A DNA stretch of 64,000 nt from 13-2-20CM-66-19 sp963824395 (GCA_963824395.1 CAWGPF010000001.1:1984001-2048000); one strand, 5' to 3'; shown: positions 24,979-33,978, numbered from the stretch's first letter. Made by a program: numbers and translations. The notes: a model not told the origin generated them from the sequence alone.

Positions 24979-27231
24979 ATGTACTTCCGCCACACCGATG
25001 CCGTCGCCGCGCTCGCCGCCGGCCACTTACCGGCCGAGCTCTCGCGCCGCCAGTTTCTGAAGCTGACAACGCTCGCAGGTTCAGGCCTCACCCTCGGCGT
25101 CCTCCTGCCTGGCTGCGCGCCGCGAAGCGGTACCGCGGCCGCGCCCGCCATTGCCGGCCCCTTGTCGATGCCGTTCGTACGCATCGAGCCGGACAACACC
25201 GTGACCGTGATCTGCAAGCACGTCGAGGCGGGCCAGGGCGTGTGGACCGGCCTGCCGGCCATCGTGGCCGAGGAGCTCGATGCGGCCTGGAGCCAGATGC
25301 GCGCCGAGAGCGCGCCCGCGCAAGTGCCGACCTACGGCAATTTCGCCTTCGACCCGAAGGGCAGCGTGCAGGGCACGGGCGGCTCGACCGCGGTGGCGAA
25401 CTCATGGATGCAGCTGCGCCAGGCCGGCGCCACCGCGCGGGCCATGCTGGTCGCCGCGGCCGCCAGGGCCTGGAATGTGCCGGCGGGTGAGATCACCGTG
25501 AGCGAGGGGGTGCTTGCGCATGCGGGGCAGGGCAAGCAGGCCACCTTCGGAGAGTTGGCCGGGGCTGCCGCGCGGGAGGGCGTGCCGCAGGAGGTCAAGC
25601 TCAAGGATCCGGCCACCTTCCGGCTGATCGGCGTGGATGCCAAGAAGCTGCCGCGCCTGGACTCCAGGGCCAAGTCCACCGGCACGCAGCAGTTTGCGAT
25701 CGACGTCATGCTCCCCGGGATGATGACGGCGGTGGTCATGCGCCCGCCGCGCTTCGGCGGCAAGGTGCAGAGCTTCGATGCCACCGGCGCCAAGGCCATC
25801 GACGGGGTGGTCGACGTCGTGCAGATCCCGCGCGGGGTGGCGGTCATCGGCCGCGACATGTACTCGGCCAAGAAAGGCCGCGAGGCGCTGAGCGTCACCT
25901 GGGATGAGTCGGCCGCGGAGAAGCGCGGCACGAACGAGATCATGAAGGAGTATCGCGCGCTGGCGCGCGCGAAGGAGGCCGTGCTGGTCGGGGAAAGCGG
26001 CGATGCCGGCAAGGCGCTCGCGCACGCCGTGCACAAGGTGGAGGGCGAGTTCGAGTTCCCCTACCTGGCGCACGCGCCTATGGAGCCGCTGACGGCGGTG
26101 GCGCGCCTCGCCCCGGACAAGTGCGAGATCTGGGCAGGATGCCAGTTCCAGACCATCGACCAGATGAATGCCGCGGCGCAGGTGGGACTGAAACCCGAGC
26201 AGATCATCATCTACACGCTCGCGGCCGGGGGCACGTTCGGCCGGCGGGCCAATCCGGAGTCGGACTACATCGCCGAGGTCGCCTCCATCGTCAAGGCGGT
26301 GGGCGGCAAGTACCCGGTGCGACTGATCTGGACGCGCGAGGACGACATCACCGGCGGCAAGTACCGGCCGCTCAACTTTCATCGCATCAGTGCGGGGCTG
26401 GGGAAGGACGGCAAGATCGCCTACCAGCAGCGCGTGGTGGGGCAGTCGATCATGGCCGGCACGCCTTTCGCCGGACTCATCCAGCACGGCGTCGACCCGA
26501 CCGCCGTCGAGGGCAACGCGCCCGAGCAATACGACCTGGATGACACGCACGTCTCCTGGACGCCCGGCAAGGTCGGCGTGCCGATCCTGTGGTGGCGCTC
26601 GGTCGGCCACACGCACATGGCGTTCTCCAAGGAAGTGGTGATGGACGAGCTCGCGCAGGCGGCGGGGCAGGACCCGGTCGCCTTCCGCCTGGCACACCTC
26701 GGCAAGCACCCGCGCCACGCCGCAGCGCTGAAGCTCGCCGCGCAGAAGGCCGGCTGGGATCAGCCATTCGTGAAGACCGGCGGCCGCGGCCGCGGCGTGG
26801 CGGTGCACGAATCCTTCGGCACCGTGGTCGCGCAGGTGGCCGAGGTAAGTGTGGCGGGCGACAAGATCACGGTCGATCGCGTGGTATGCGCGGTGGATTG
26901 CGGGGTCGCGGTCACGCCGGACGTGATCAAGGCGCAGATGCAAGGCTGCATCGGCTACGGCCTGTCGGCCGCGCTCCTCGGCAAGATCTCCCTGACCGAC
27001 GGGCATGTGGACCAGAGCAACTTCCACCAGTACCAGGTGCTGCGCATCAACCAGATGCCGAAGGTGATCGAGGTTTACATCGTCCCCTCGGGCAACGCAC
27101 CGAGCGGCGTCGGTGAGCCGGGCACGCCCACCATCGCGCCGGCGGTGGCCAATGCGGTGCGGGAGGCGACCGGTCTCCGGCTGCGCACGCTGCCGTTCGA
27201 CCTCGCCGCGGCGCGCGCCGCCAAGGCCTGA
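24979..27231 (+). CDS. Molybdopterin-binding large subunit (IorB/aldehyde dehydrogenase type)
   Basis: This 750-residue catalytic subunit carries a twin-arginine signal (LSRRQFLKLTTLAGSGLTLG, residues about 21-40), so the folded enzyme is probably exported. Molybdopterin-cytosine-dinucleotide contacts appear in YLAHAPMEPLTAVAR, GGTFGRRANPESDYIAEVA and GVGEPGTPTIAPAVANAV, whose Glu is the catalytic base of the family. The organisation (small [2Fe-2S] plus Tat-tagged large subunit, no separate FAD subunit) matches isoquinoline 1-oxidoreductase and periplasmic aldehyde oxidoreductases. No cytochrome subunit or XdhC-type chaperone gene is adjacent. The substrate cannot be deduced. Confidence 0.92.
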   Translation: MYFRHTDAVAALAAGHLPAELSRRQFLKLTTLAGSGLTLGVLLPGCAPRSGTAAAPAIAGPLSMPFVRIEPDNTVTVICKHVEAGQGVWTGLPAIVAEELDAAWSQMRAESAPAQVPTYGNFAFDPKGSVQGTGGSTAVANSWMQLRQAGATARAMLVAAAARAWNVPAGEITVSEGVLAHAGQGKQATFGELAGAAAREGVPQEVKLKDPATFRLIGVDAKKLPRLDSRAKSTGTQQFAIDVMLPGMMTAVVMRPPRFGGKVQSFDATGAKAIDGVVDVVQIPRGVAVIGRDMYSAKKGREALSVTWDESAAEKRGTNEIMKEYRALARAKEAVLVGESGDAGKALAHAVHKVEGEFEFPYLAHAPMEPLTAVARLAPDKCEIWAGCQFQTIDQMNAAAQVGLKPEQIIIYTLAAGGTFGRRANPESDYIAEVASIVKAVGGKYPVRLIWTREDDITGGKYRPLNFHRISAGLGKDGKIAYQQRVVGQSIMAGTPFAGLIQHGVDPTAVEGNAPEQYDLDDTHVSWTPGKVGVPILWWRSVGHTHMAFSKEVVMDELAQAAGQDPVAFRLAHLGKHPRHAAALKLAAQKAGWDQPFVKTGGRGRGVAVHESFGTVVAQVAEVSVAGDKITVDRVVCAVDCGVAVTPDVIKAQMQGCIGYGLSAALLGKISLTDGHVDQSNFHQYQVLRINQMPKVIEVYIVPSGNAPSGVGEPGTPTIAPAVANAVREATGLRLRTLPFDLAAARAAKA

Positions 27232-27237
27232 AGCGGC

Positions 27238-27840
27238 CTATACGGCCGCAAAACTGCGGCTGTCGGCGTCCCAGCGCGGCGCGCGCGCCAGCGCCGCCGG
27301 CACCTCCTCCGGCGTGGCCACCGTCTGCCACATCGCCAGGTGGCGCACGTCCATGAAGTGCTCGTCCACCGCGCGCTGCAGCACCGCGAGGAGCGGGGTG
27401 AAGAAATCGCGCGTGTTCACGAGCACGATGGGATTCAGGTAGAGCCCGAGGCGCTTGAGCGTGAGGGCCTCCAGGAGTTCCTCGAGCGTACCGGAGCCGC
27501 CCGGCAGCGCGATCGCCGCCTCGCTCAGGGTGAGCATGAGGTGCTTGCGCGTGCGCAGGTCCTCCACGACCTGCAGCTCGCTCAGGCCCCGGTGGCCCCA
27601 CTCGAGGTCATCCATGAAGCGCGGCAGGATGCCGACCACGCGGCCCCCGCGCTCGAGGGCGCCGTCGGCGAGCGCTCCCATGGAGCCCACCGCGCCACCG
27701 CCGTAAACGATGGTGACGCCTTCGCCCGCCAGCACGGCGCCGAGACGCCGCGCGGCCTCGCGATACTGCGGATGGGAGCTGCGGCTCGAGGCGCAGTACA
27801 CGCATACGCTGCGTGTGGGCACCGGGGCGGGGGTAGCCAT
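27238..27840 (-). CDS. LOG-family (TIGR00730) nucleotide phosphoribohydrolase
   Basis: This 200-residue Rossmann-fold protein has the LOG signature PGGSGTLEELLEALTL and SVCVYCASSRSSHP at the N-terminus. Family enzymes release free base from cytokinin riboside monophosphates or, in bacteria, act as general nucleoside-5'-monophosphate phosphoribohydrolases. The mid-region IVYGGGAVGSMGALADGALE is also diagnostic. It converges with the hydroxylase large subunit and ends 6 bp beyond it. No cytokinin pathway gene is nearby, so a housekeeping nucleotide role is more likely (inference). Confidence 0.92.
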   Translation of the reverse strand: MATPAPVPTRSVCVYCASSRSSHPQYREAARRLGAVLAGEGVTIVYGGGAVGSMGALADGALERGGRVVGILPRFMDDLEWGHRGLSELQVVEDLRTRKHLMLTLSEAAIALPGGSGTLEELLEALTLKRLGLYLNPIVLVNTRDFFTPLLAVLQRAVDEHFMDVRHLAMWQTVATPEEVPAALARAPRWDADSRSFAAV

Positions 27841-27911
27841 GAAGGGCGGACTGCCGTGGGGGGCCGGAGGCGCATTATAAAGAAGCGCCCGGCGCCGGAT
27901 GGCTGCTCCCC

Positions 27912-28727
27912 TTAGTGTTCCTCGGGCCGGGGCGTCGCGCCGGGGTGCGCCGCGAGCTCGCTCGCCTGGCCGACCCAGTCATCGTCCTCGATGCGCCGGT
28001 GGAAGCCCTCGAGCTGGCTCTCCACGTGCCTGACGTCCTCCGGTGACCACTCGGCGATCTGCCAGAAGTAGAACACCCCGACCTTGTGCAGCGTGTGCTC
28101 GAGCACCTTGGCGACACCCTTGATCTGGGTGAGGTCATCCGGCGTTCCGTGCGCAGGATGGCTGAGGAGATTGCTGCCGCCATCGCGCGGCGCGGGGGTG
28201 GCCGGTGCCGGGTCCGCGCTCGCCTCCGTCGGCGACCCTGGCTCGGCCGCCGCGACCTCAGGCACGGGCGCAGGGTCAGGCTGCGGCAGCTGCGCGGCCT
28301 TCAGGGCGCGTACCGCGCCGGTGAGCTCATCCAGGCGACTCTGCAGCGGGAAGAGCGCGTGCTCGATGGCCGTCAGGCGCTCGGTGGCCGGCGCAAGATA
28401 AGGCGCGCGCAGCTCGGCCACGCGCTCACTCAGGGCCTCGAGCCGCACCTCGAGCGGACTGAGGTCGACGCGCTCGGGCGGCGGCAGGTCCTCGAGCGTC
28501 GCCTGCAGGGCGGCCACCTGCCGGTTCACCGGTTCCAGGTCCACCGCAGGGCGCGCCGCGAGACGTTCCTCAAAGCCGCGCCGCCAGGCCTGCGTTTCCT
28601 CGCGCGAGCGCGCGTACTCGAGCGTCACATCCTCGTAGTGCCGGCGGAACCACCAGTAGGCGAAGAGCCCGCCACTCACCGCGGCGAGGGCCAGGAGAAA
28701 GAGGATCTTGATCAGGAGAAAGCCCAT
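27912..28727 (-). CDS. Membrane-anchored coiled-coil protein with C-terminal H3TH domain
   Basis: The 271 residues start with one membrane helix (ILFLLALAAVSGGLFAYWWF, about 8-27). A long Glu/Arg/Leu-rich predicted coiled coil (about 35-145) and a Pro/Ala linker follow. The C-terminus DDLTQIKGVAKVLEHTLHKV and FYFWQIAEWSPEDVRHVESQ resembles the helix-3-turn-helix domain annotated as a flap-endonuclease-like predicted 5' nuclease (COG3743). That domain lacks the nuclease catalytic core here, so it may bind DNA or protein rather than cut. It is 18 bp downstream of the OmpA-domain gene and probably cotranscribed, suggesting an envelope-scaffold role (inference). Confidence 0.7.
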   Translation of the reverse strand: MGFLLIKILFLLALAAVSGGLFAYWWFRRHYEDVTLEYARSREETQAWRRGFEERLAARPAVDLEPVNRQVAALQATLEDLPPPERVDLSPLEVRLEALSERVAELRAPYLAPATERLTAIEHALFPLQSRLDELTGAVRALKAAQLPQPDPAPVPEVAAAEPGSPTEASADPAPATPAPRDGGSNLLSHPAHGTPDDLTQIKGVAKVLEHTLHKVGVFYFWQIAEWSPEDVRHVESQLEGFHRRIEDDDWVGQASELAAHPGATPRPEEH

Positions 28728-28745
28728 GGAAGCTCCTCGGATGCG

Positions 28746-29585
28746 CTATTTGGCGGAGACCGTGTGGAATTCGATGCGGCGGTTACGTGCCCGCCCGGCC
28801 TCCGTGGCGTTGTCCGCGATCGCGTGCCGCGCCCCGTAGCCCTTGGCAGTCAGGCGCGTGGCCGGAATGCCGCGCGCGATGAGCGCGGCACGCACCGCAG
28901 CGGCGCGCTCGGCGCTCAGGCGCTGGTTGATGCGGCCGCGCCCCACGGTGTCGGTGTAACCCTCGATGCGGATCTTGCCCGGGCAGGACTTCACTTCGCG
29001 CGCCAGGCGGTCCAGGAGCGCCGTGCTGTTGGCGTCGATGCTGGCGCTGCCGCTGGCGAATTCGATCTGCTCATTGGCGAGCAGTCCCGCCAGCGAGCTC
29101 TCGCATCCCTGGCGGGTGAGCGGCACGGCAGGCGCTGCCGCGGGCCGTGGCGTGGCGGGCGCTGCGACCGCGGCGGCCGGCGCCGCGGCCGGTGTTTCCG
29201 GCAATGCCGCCACCACGGGCGGCATGAAGCTGCCGGTGACGCTGACCGCGCAGGTGTGGCGCCCGAGCCAGGTGGGGCAGGTGGCGGCACGGGCCACCTC
29301 CAGCGCGCGGGCGCCGTCGCCGCTGGCGGGCTCTACGCCTGCAAGCTTCACGCTCTGACCCGAGGCGGACAGCCCCACCCAGGAAAAACCCGCCTCGTTC
29401 AGCTGCGTGCGCACTTCGCGCTCCACCGTGGCCTGGATGGAAGTGCGGGCGAAGGGAAAGAGGCCGACGAGGCCGACGAGGCCGAGCGCTGCGAGCGGCA
29501 GCGCGCCGCGCCACAGGAAAGGCCAGGCCGGAGGATCGCGCCAGATGAGCTGCTGGCGTGCGATAACAGCCGCGGATGCCATCAA
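28746..29585 (-). CDS. OmpA-domain (peptidoglycan-binding) inner-membrane protein
   Basis: This 279-residue protein has an N-terminal membrane helix (FLWRGALPLAALGLVGLVGLF), a periplasmic BON-like region (about 50-100), an Ala/Pro linker and a C-terminal OmpA domain (about 160-279). The OmpA domain contains IEFASGSASIDANSTALLDR, IEGYTDTVGRGRINQRLS and ARNRRIEFHTV. The conserved Asp and Arg that bind the diaminopimelate of peptidoglycan are in TDTVG and RNRRIE. Two adjacent ATGs (29585 and 29582) could start it. It is followed closely by the coiled-coil/H3TH gene. Confidence 0.87.
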   Translation of the reverse strand: MMASAAVIARQQLIWRDPPAWPFLWRGALPLAALGLVGLVGLFPFARTSIQATVEREVRTQLNEAGFSWVGLSASGQSVKLAGVEPASGDGARALEVARAATCPTWLGRHTCAVSVTGSFMPPVVAALPETPAAAPAAAVAAPATPRPAAAPAVPLTRQGCESSLAGLLANEQIEFASGSASIDANSTALLDRLAREVKSCPGKIRIEGYTDTVGRGRINQRLSAERAAAVRAALIARGIPATRLTAKGYGARHAIADNATEAGRARNRRIEFHTVSAK

Positions 29586-29777
29586 ACCTTCCCCGCCACC
29601 GCGCTTGTTGGTTGTATGGCATTTGAACGCCGTGCGCGGGCCAATGCAATTACCAAAACATCCGCACGGGCGTTAAACTTCACCCCCCTCGGGAAAGGGT
29701 CGCCGCCACGGCGGTTGCAGGGGCCGCGTGTAAAGGCACTTCCTGAAGCGCGCAAATTCCTGAATCACAAGGAAAAT

Positions 29778-29851
29778 GCGGGTGTAGTTCAATGGTAGAA
29801 CTGCAGCTTCCCAAGCTGCTAACGTGGGTTCGATTCCCATCACCCGCTCCA
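29778..29851 (+). tRNA. tRNA-Gly (CCC anticodon)
   Basis: A complete 74-nt cloverleaf with encoded CCA. The acceptor stem GCGGGTG pairs with CACCCGC (29841-29847), the anticodon stem GCAGC/GCTGC encloses loop TTCCCAA, and the T-arm is GTGGG TTCGATT CCCAT. Anticodon CCC reads the GGG glycine codon. It stands alone, downstream of a 190 bp region with no recognised gene and upstream of a convergent lipocalin-like gene. The accessory patch with the first TIR gene begins just after it. Confidence 0.96.
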
Positions 29852-29949
29852 CTTGCCGGTGCGTCGTCGGAGTGTGAGCAGACGCTCCGGAGTGGGCAGC
29901 TGCGGCTTCCTAGGTCACCTCGCGTGGTCGACCGCGACGGAGACCCGCG

Positions 29950-30381
29950 TCAGCGTCGGCTCGCTACCCTTTCCCATACCAGCTCGTAATGCGTGTGCGT
30001 GGCGCCGGCCGGGTCCGCGATGCGCGTCGTCAGCGTCAGGGTGTTGCCGTTCACCTCAAAGCGTCGAACTTGATCGGTACCAGTCCAGACCTGGTTCCAG
30101 GAAATATCGACGTGGTGGATGACCTTGTCGGTCTCAACCGAATACGTGCCCGCGTACGCGAACATCGTATCGTAGAGCATCACTCGCACGCGGTGCGGCG
30201 GCATGGGACCGGGCGGTGCTATGCGATCGTTCGCGGCTCCGATCACCTGCATGCGGCCGTCTGCCGAGTAACTGAGGTAGCCCGTCGGGTGCTCTCCGTA
30301 GGGCGTTGACCGCACGCCTGCTGCCGTCGTTACGACGTGGGACTTCAATCTCCATGTACCTAACAACGGGTTGCCACTCAC
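29950..30381 (-). CDS. Lipocalin-like domain protein
   Basis: This 143-residue protein without an evident signal peptide matches the lipocalin_5-type fold: LLGTWRLKSHVVTTAAG at the N-terminus, HPTGYLSYSADGRMQVIG in the middle, YAGTYSVETDKVIHHVDISW and the closing ELVWERV. Such cytoplasmic domains may bind small hydrophobic ligands, but function is unknown. It points towards tRNA-Gly. The remnant of an AbrB-family membrane protein lies 54 bp behind its start, suggesting this stretch has been rearranged. Confidence 0.8.
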   Translation of the reverse strand: MSGNPLLGTWRLKSHVVTTAAGVRSTPYGEHPTGYLSYSADGRMQVIGAANDRIAPPGPMPPHRVRVMLYDTMFAYAGTYSVETDKVIHHVDISWNQVWTGTDQVRRFEVNGNTLTLTTRIADPAGATHTHYELVWERVASRR

Positions 30382-30435
30382 AATGAGACGAGCTTACTCG
30401 CGGTCATTTTCAAGTGTCCAATGTCGCCCGAGGGC

Positions 30436-30660
30436 CTACAAATGCGGCAGCACCTGAAGGTGCGGGGAGTGGCGCACGATAAGCCGCGCGGTCCAGGGCG
30501 CAAGAGCGATGACGAACAGCAGTCGCACCGCCTGCAGGGCCATAACGAAGGGCACATCCACCCCGTGCGCGGAGGCCGCGATAATGGCCACCGAGTCGAG
30601 CCCTCCCGGGCTCGTCGCAAGTTCATGGAGCAGCGCCTGCGCACGGCCGGCAACGAGCTT
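30436..30660 (-). pseudogene. C-terminal remnant of an AbrB-family membrane protein
   Basis: The minus strand reads 74 codons to a TAG at 30436-30438. They include TSPGGLDSVAIIAASAHGVD and VPFVMALQAVRLLFVIALAP, the conserved C-terminal block of the AbrB/ammonia-monooxygenase-like membrane family (PF05145). Just upstream of this stretch the same frame has a TGA (about 30669), there is no start codon or signal segment, and the 5' part of a normal gene of about 350 codons is missing. The TIR gene now begins 84 bp away. I read this as the stump of a gene truncated when the neighbouring sequence arrived. Confidence 0.72.
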
Positions 30661-30743
30661 CCACGATCATCCAAATGCAGGCGCAGCTTGCGGACCGCCC
30701 GGGCGATCCGCGAACATCCCCGCGTGAAGTTACGGAGCGAGAC

Positions 30744-32777
30744 ATGCAGGCCGACGATGCCCTGATTCCCCCGGTCGAGGGCAGCGCCGGTGCCAGCAGG
30801 GACGCGTTCCTCAGCTACGCCTCCCGCGATGCGGAGGTCGCAGAGCGCCTGTGCCGCGACCTCGAGGCCGGCGGCATCACCGTGTGGATGGCACCACGCG
30901 ATGTGCCTGCGGGCGCCAACTACGCGGACGCCATCGTGCGCGCGCTCAACGGCTGCCGCACCCTCGTGGTCGTGCTGTCGGCGCACTCAGTGCATTCTGC
31001 GCACGTCGGCAAGGAAATAGAGCGCGCCTCCTCCAAGAGGCGCCCGATCCTCGCCGTGCGGCTCGACGAAGTCGCACTCACCCCGGCACTGGAATACTTC
31101 CTCTCCGAGTCACAGTGGATCGATGCCCGCAGCGGTCTGCCCGCCGCGCTGCCGAAGTTGACCGACGGCATCCGCCGCATCGCGAGCGGCGCGCCGCCGC
31201 CCCACGTCGGCAGCAGCGCGCCGCCATCGGCGGCACCTGCCGTGGCAGCGCCGGCGAGCCCTGGCGGCCGGGCGCGTGTACCGCTTTGGGCGATAGCCGC
31301 TGCGGCGGTCGCGGTGCTGGGCGGGCTCTTCGTGTGGCGCGGGGGCTACCTGGCGCACGCGCCCGCTGTCGCCGTCCCTGCGCCGGATGCGCCAGCGCCG
31401 GCCGTGCCGGCGGCGAAGCAGAAATCCATCGCGGTGCTGCCGTTCGAGGACCTGTCTGAGAAGAAGGATCAGGAGTACTTCTCCGATGGCCTGTCCGAGG
31501 AACTGATCGATCTTCTGGGCAAGGTGCCGGGGTTGCGGGTACCGGCGCGCACCTCGTCGTTCTATTTCAAGGGCAAGCAGGTAACCCTGGCCGAGATCGG
31601 CAAGGCCCTCAACGTGTCACACGTGCTCGAGGGGAGCGTGCGCAAGTCCGGTAAGGCGCTGCGCATCACCACCGAGCTCGTCAGCGTCAACGATGACACG
31701 CGCGTGTGGTCGGAGACCTACGACCGCCAGCTGGATGACGTGTTCAAGGTGCAGGACGACATCGCCAATTCGGTGGTCACGGCGCTCAAGGTCTCGATGC
31801 TCGGCGAGCCGCCGCCGCGCGCAGCGCCCACGGCCAACAGCGATGCCTACCTGCACTACCTGCTGGCGCGCGAGGCGATGCTTACCGAGCAGAATGGGTT
31901 CCGCCAAGCCGACAGCGAGCTGCACAAGGCCGTGCAGCTGGACCCGTCCTTCGCCCTTGCCTGGGTGACGCTCAGCACGCTGCACATCAACGGATTTGTC
32001 AGCGGCAGCTACGGCCCGTACGACGTGGCGCGCCGCCAGGCCATGGAGGGGCTGCAGCGGGCACTGGCGCTCGATCCCACCCTGGAGCTCGCGCACGTTG
32101 AGCAGGCGCGCGTCTTCTTTCAGATGGACTTCAATACCCCGGCCGCGCAGGAGGAGCTTAAGCGTGCGGCCGCCCTGGGTCCGGTCAGCTCACAGGCACT
32201 GTGGCTGATGGGTTACATCGCCAACTCGGACGGCCGCTTCGACGAGGCGATTGCGCTGCACCTGAAGGCGCGCGATGCCGACCCGCTCTTCTACGACAAT
32301 TACCGCCAGCTCGGCAATGCCTACTACCGTGCCGGGCGCTACGAGGACGCGGTGGCAGTGCTCAATGAGGCTAACCAGCGCTTTCCGCTGGCGGGCACGG
32401 TGCACTACCGCATCGGGCTGGTGCGGCTCGCGCAGCATCGTCCGGAAGAGGCCCTCGCCGAGTTCAACCTTGAGCCCCCCGGCGCCTTCAGACAGATCGG
32501 ACCTCCGCTTGCGCTGGATGCGCTCGGCCGCAGGGCCGAGTCCGATCAGATCATGAGCGCGGTGCTCGCGACTCCGGCCGCGACCGATGCGGCGGCCTAC
32601 CAGATCGCGCTGATCTACGCCAACCGTGGTGACGCCGATGCGGCCTTCCACTGGCTGCAACGCGCCCTCGACCAGCGCGATGCCGGCATGCACTGGATGA
32701 AGTTCGATCCGCTGCTGAAGGCGCTGCGTACCGATCCGCGTTTCCAGGCACTCTTGGTGAAGATGCACCAGACCTGA
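30744..32777 (+). CDS. TIR-TM-TolB/FlgO-like-TPR protein (copy 1)
   Basis: The 677-residue protein has four parts. A TIR domain (about 18-135) has DAFLSYASRDAEVAERL, VWMAPRDV and the putative NADase glutamate E91 in HVGKEIERA. A single membrane helix spans about 180-200 (LWAIAAAAVAVLGGLFVW). A TolB/FlgO-like domain (about 226-345) begins KSIAVLPFEDLSEKKDQEYF and includes VLEGSVRKSGKALRI. TPR repeats follow to the end (about 360-677), for example LDPSFALAWVTLSTLHINGF. The topology would put TIR inside and TPRs outside, or the reverse. Homologues of the body occur at 52196, 54613 and 57937. TIR domains usually cleave or cyclise NAD; the trigger is unknown. The ATG at 30744 is chosen because the TIR fold begins soon after it. 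Confidence 0.88.
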   Translation: MQADDALIPPVEGSAGASRDAFLSYASRDAEVAERLCRDLEAGGITVWMAPRDVPAGANYADAIVRALNGCRTLVVVLSAHSVHSAHVGKEIERASSKRRPILAVRLDEVALTPALEYFLSESQWIDARSGLPAALPKLTDGIRRIASGAPPPHVGSSAPPSAAPAVAAPASPGGRARVPLWAIAAAAVAVLGGLFVWRGGYLAHAPAVAVPAPDAPAPAVPAAKQKSIAVLPFEDLSEKKDQEYFSDGLSEELIDLLGKVPGLRVPARTSSFYFKGKQVTLAEIGKALNVSHVLEGSVRKSGKALRITTELVSVNDDTRVWSETYDRQLDDVFKVQDDIANSVVTALKVSMLGEPPPRAAPTANSDAYLHYLLAREAMLTEQNGFRQADSELHKAVQLDPSFALAWVTLSTLHINGFVSGSYGPYDVARRQAMEGLQRALALDPTLELAHVEQARVFFQMDFNTPAAQEELKRAAALGPVSSQALWLMGYIANSDGRFDEAIALHLKARDADPLFYDNYRQLGNAYYRAGRYEDAVAVLNEANQRFPLAGTVHYRIGLVRLAQHRPEEALAEFNLEPPGAFRQIGPPLALDALGRRAESDQIMSAVLATPAATDAAAYQIALIYANRGDADAAFHWLQRALDQRDAGMHWMKFDPLLKALRTDPRFQALLVKMHQT

Positions 32778-32787
32778 AGAGGCGCGC

Positions 32788-33978
32788 TCAGTGCGTGGCC
32801 ACCAGGCGACCGTGCTTCTTCAGCACCGCGCGCAGCTTATCGTGCGACAGCGCCGTTACGTGGTGGTCGTCAGCGCCCGTCATGTCCTGCGCTGCGACCA
32901 GGGCGTTGATGACCGCCTCCTCGGTCGCCTGCACGGTGGCCGCGAAGATCGGGTCGAGTGAGTCGTTCGGCACCATCTGCACCGCCTGCACGTGACTGCC
33001 GTCGCTCGCGTCCGCATTGGCAGTGGAGAAGGCGATGAAGATGTCGCCCGAGCCGTTGCCGGCGGTGCTGCCGTTGCGGCCGAGCCCGAGCGTCACGCGG
33101 CGCGCCACGCGCTTCAGCTGGTGCGGCAGCAGCGGCGCATCGGTGGCCACGATGACGATGATGGAGCCGAGCTCGCGCAGGTCGGAAGGGACGAATGCAT
33201 AGGGGTCTTCGCCGAAGATGTCATGTCCGACCGGGATACCGGCCACCCTGAGGTTCTCGCGCGTGCCGTAGTTACACTGCACCAGCACCCCGACCGTGTA
33301 GCCGCCGTCCTTCGGTGTGAGCTTGCGCGAGGCGGTGCCGATGCCGCCCTTGTAGCCGTTGCAGATCATGCCGGTGCCGCCCCCGACGTTGCCCTCCTCG
33401 ACCGGTCCGGAGCGCGCGCCGTCGAGCGCCTGCCAGACGTGCTCGGGTTTGACGTGAAAGCCATTGATGTCATTCAGCCACCCGTCCCAGGTCTCGGCCA
33501 CCACCGGGAGCGACCACCAGGCGCCGGTGGCATCGGCCGGCCCGTGTGCGACGCGCCAGGCGATGACGGCATCGCGCACTACGCCGACGCTGTGGGTGTT
33601 GGTGATCATCACCGGGCCTTCGAGGAAGCCGGACTCATCGACCCAGGTCGTGCCCGTCATTTCGCCGTTGCCGTTCTCGGCGAACCAGCCGGCAAAGGAG
33701 AAGCGCTGAATGGAATCCAGGCCCCGCGGCAGCACCGCAGTGACGCCGGTGCGCACCGGGCCCTGGCCGACCACGAGCTTGCCGGAGCCCTCGATCAGGG
33801 TGGTCTGGCCGACGAGGACGCCCGCGACGTCGGTGATGGCATTGAGGGGGCCGGGGGAGCCGTCAAAAGGGATCCCGAGGTCACGGGCCCGCGGCCGGGC
33901 CGGCGCCGGGTCCGCCGGCGCGGCTGGCGCGAGGAGTATGAGGGCGGCGAGGAAGGTGAGGGCGGCGTGGCGCAGCAT
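32788..33978 (-). CDS. P1 family peptidase (DmpA-type aminopeptidase)
   Basis: The 396-residue hydrolase begins with a signal peptide (AALTFLAALILLAPAAPA), suggesting a periplasmic enzyme. DmpA/S58 features are ARDLGIPFDGSPGPLNAITD, GLDSIQRFSFAGWFAENGNG and the self-cleavage/nucleophile region NGSTAGNGSGDIFIAF, where the Ser after Gly-Asn-Gly becomes the N-terminal nucleophile of the beta chain. These enzymes remove N-terminal residues, often from D- or beta-amino-acid peptides. The start at 33978 is set by the signal peptide. It converges with the TIR gene and diverges from hemA. Confidence 0.92.
   Translation of the reverse strand: MLRHAALTFLAALILLAPAAPADPAPARPRARDLGIPFDGSPGPLNAITDVAGVLVGQTTLIEGSGKLVVGQGPVRTGVTAVLPRGLDSIQRFSFAGWFAENGNGEMTGTTWVDESGFLEGPVMITNTHSVGVVRDAVIAWRVAHGPADATGAWWSLPVVAETWDGWLNDINGFHVKPEHVWQALDGARSGPVEEGNVGGGTGMICNGYKGGIGTASRKLTPKDGGYTVGVLVQCNYGTRENLRVAGIPVGHDIFGEDPYAFVPSDLRELGSIIVIVATDAPLLPHQLKRVARRVTLGLGRNGSTAGNGSGDIFIAFSTANADASDGSHVQAVQMVPNDSLDPIFAATVQATEEAVINALVAAQDMTGADDHHVTALSHDKLRAVLKKHGRLVATH

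Noticed and set aside
25402..27027. A 541-codon minus-strand frame over the molybdenum hydroxylase gene
   Set aside because: Shadow of a well-conserved gene; no motif of its own.
30378..30986. A 202-codon minus-strand frame overlapping the first TIR gene
   Set aside because: No similarity; the neighbouring minus-strand frame holds the AbrB remnant and the plus strand encodes the TIR domain.
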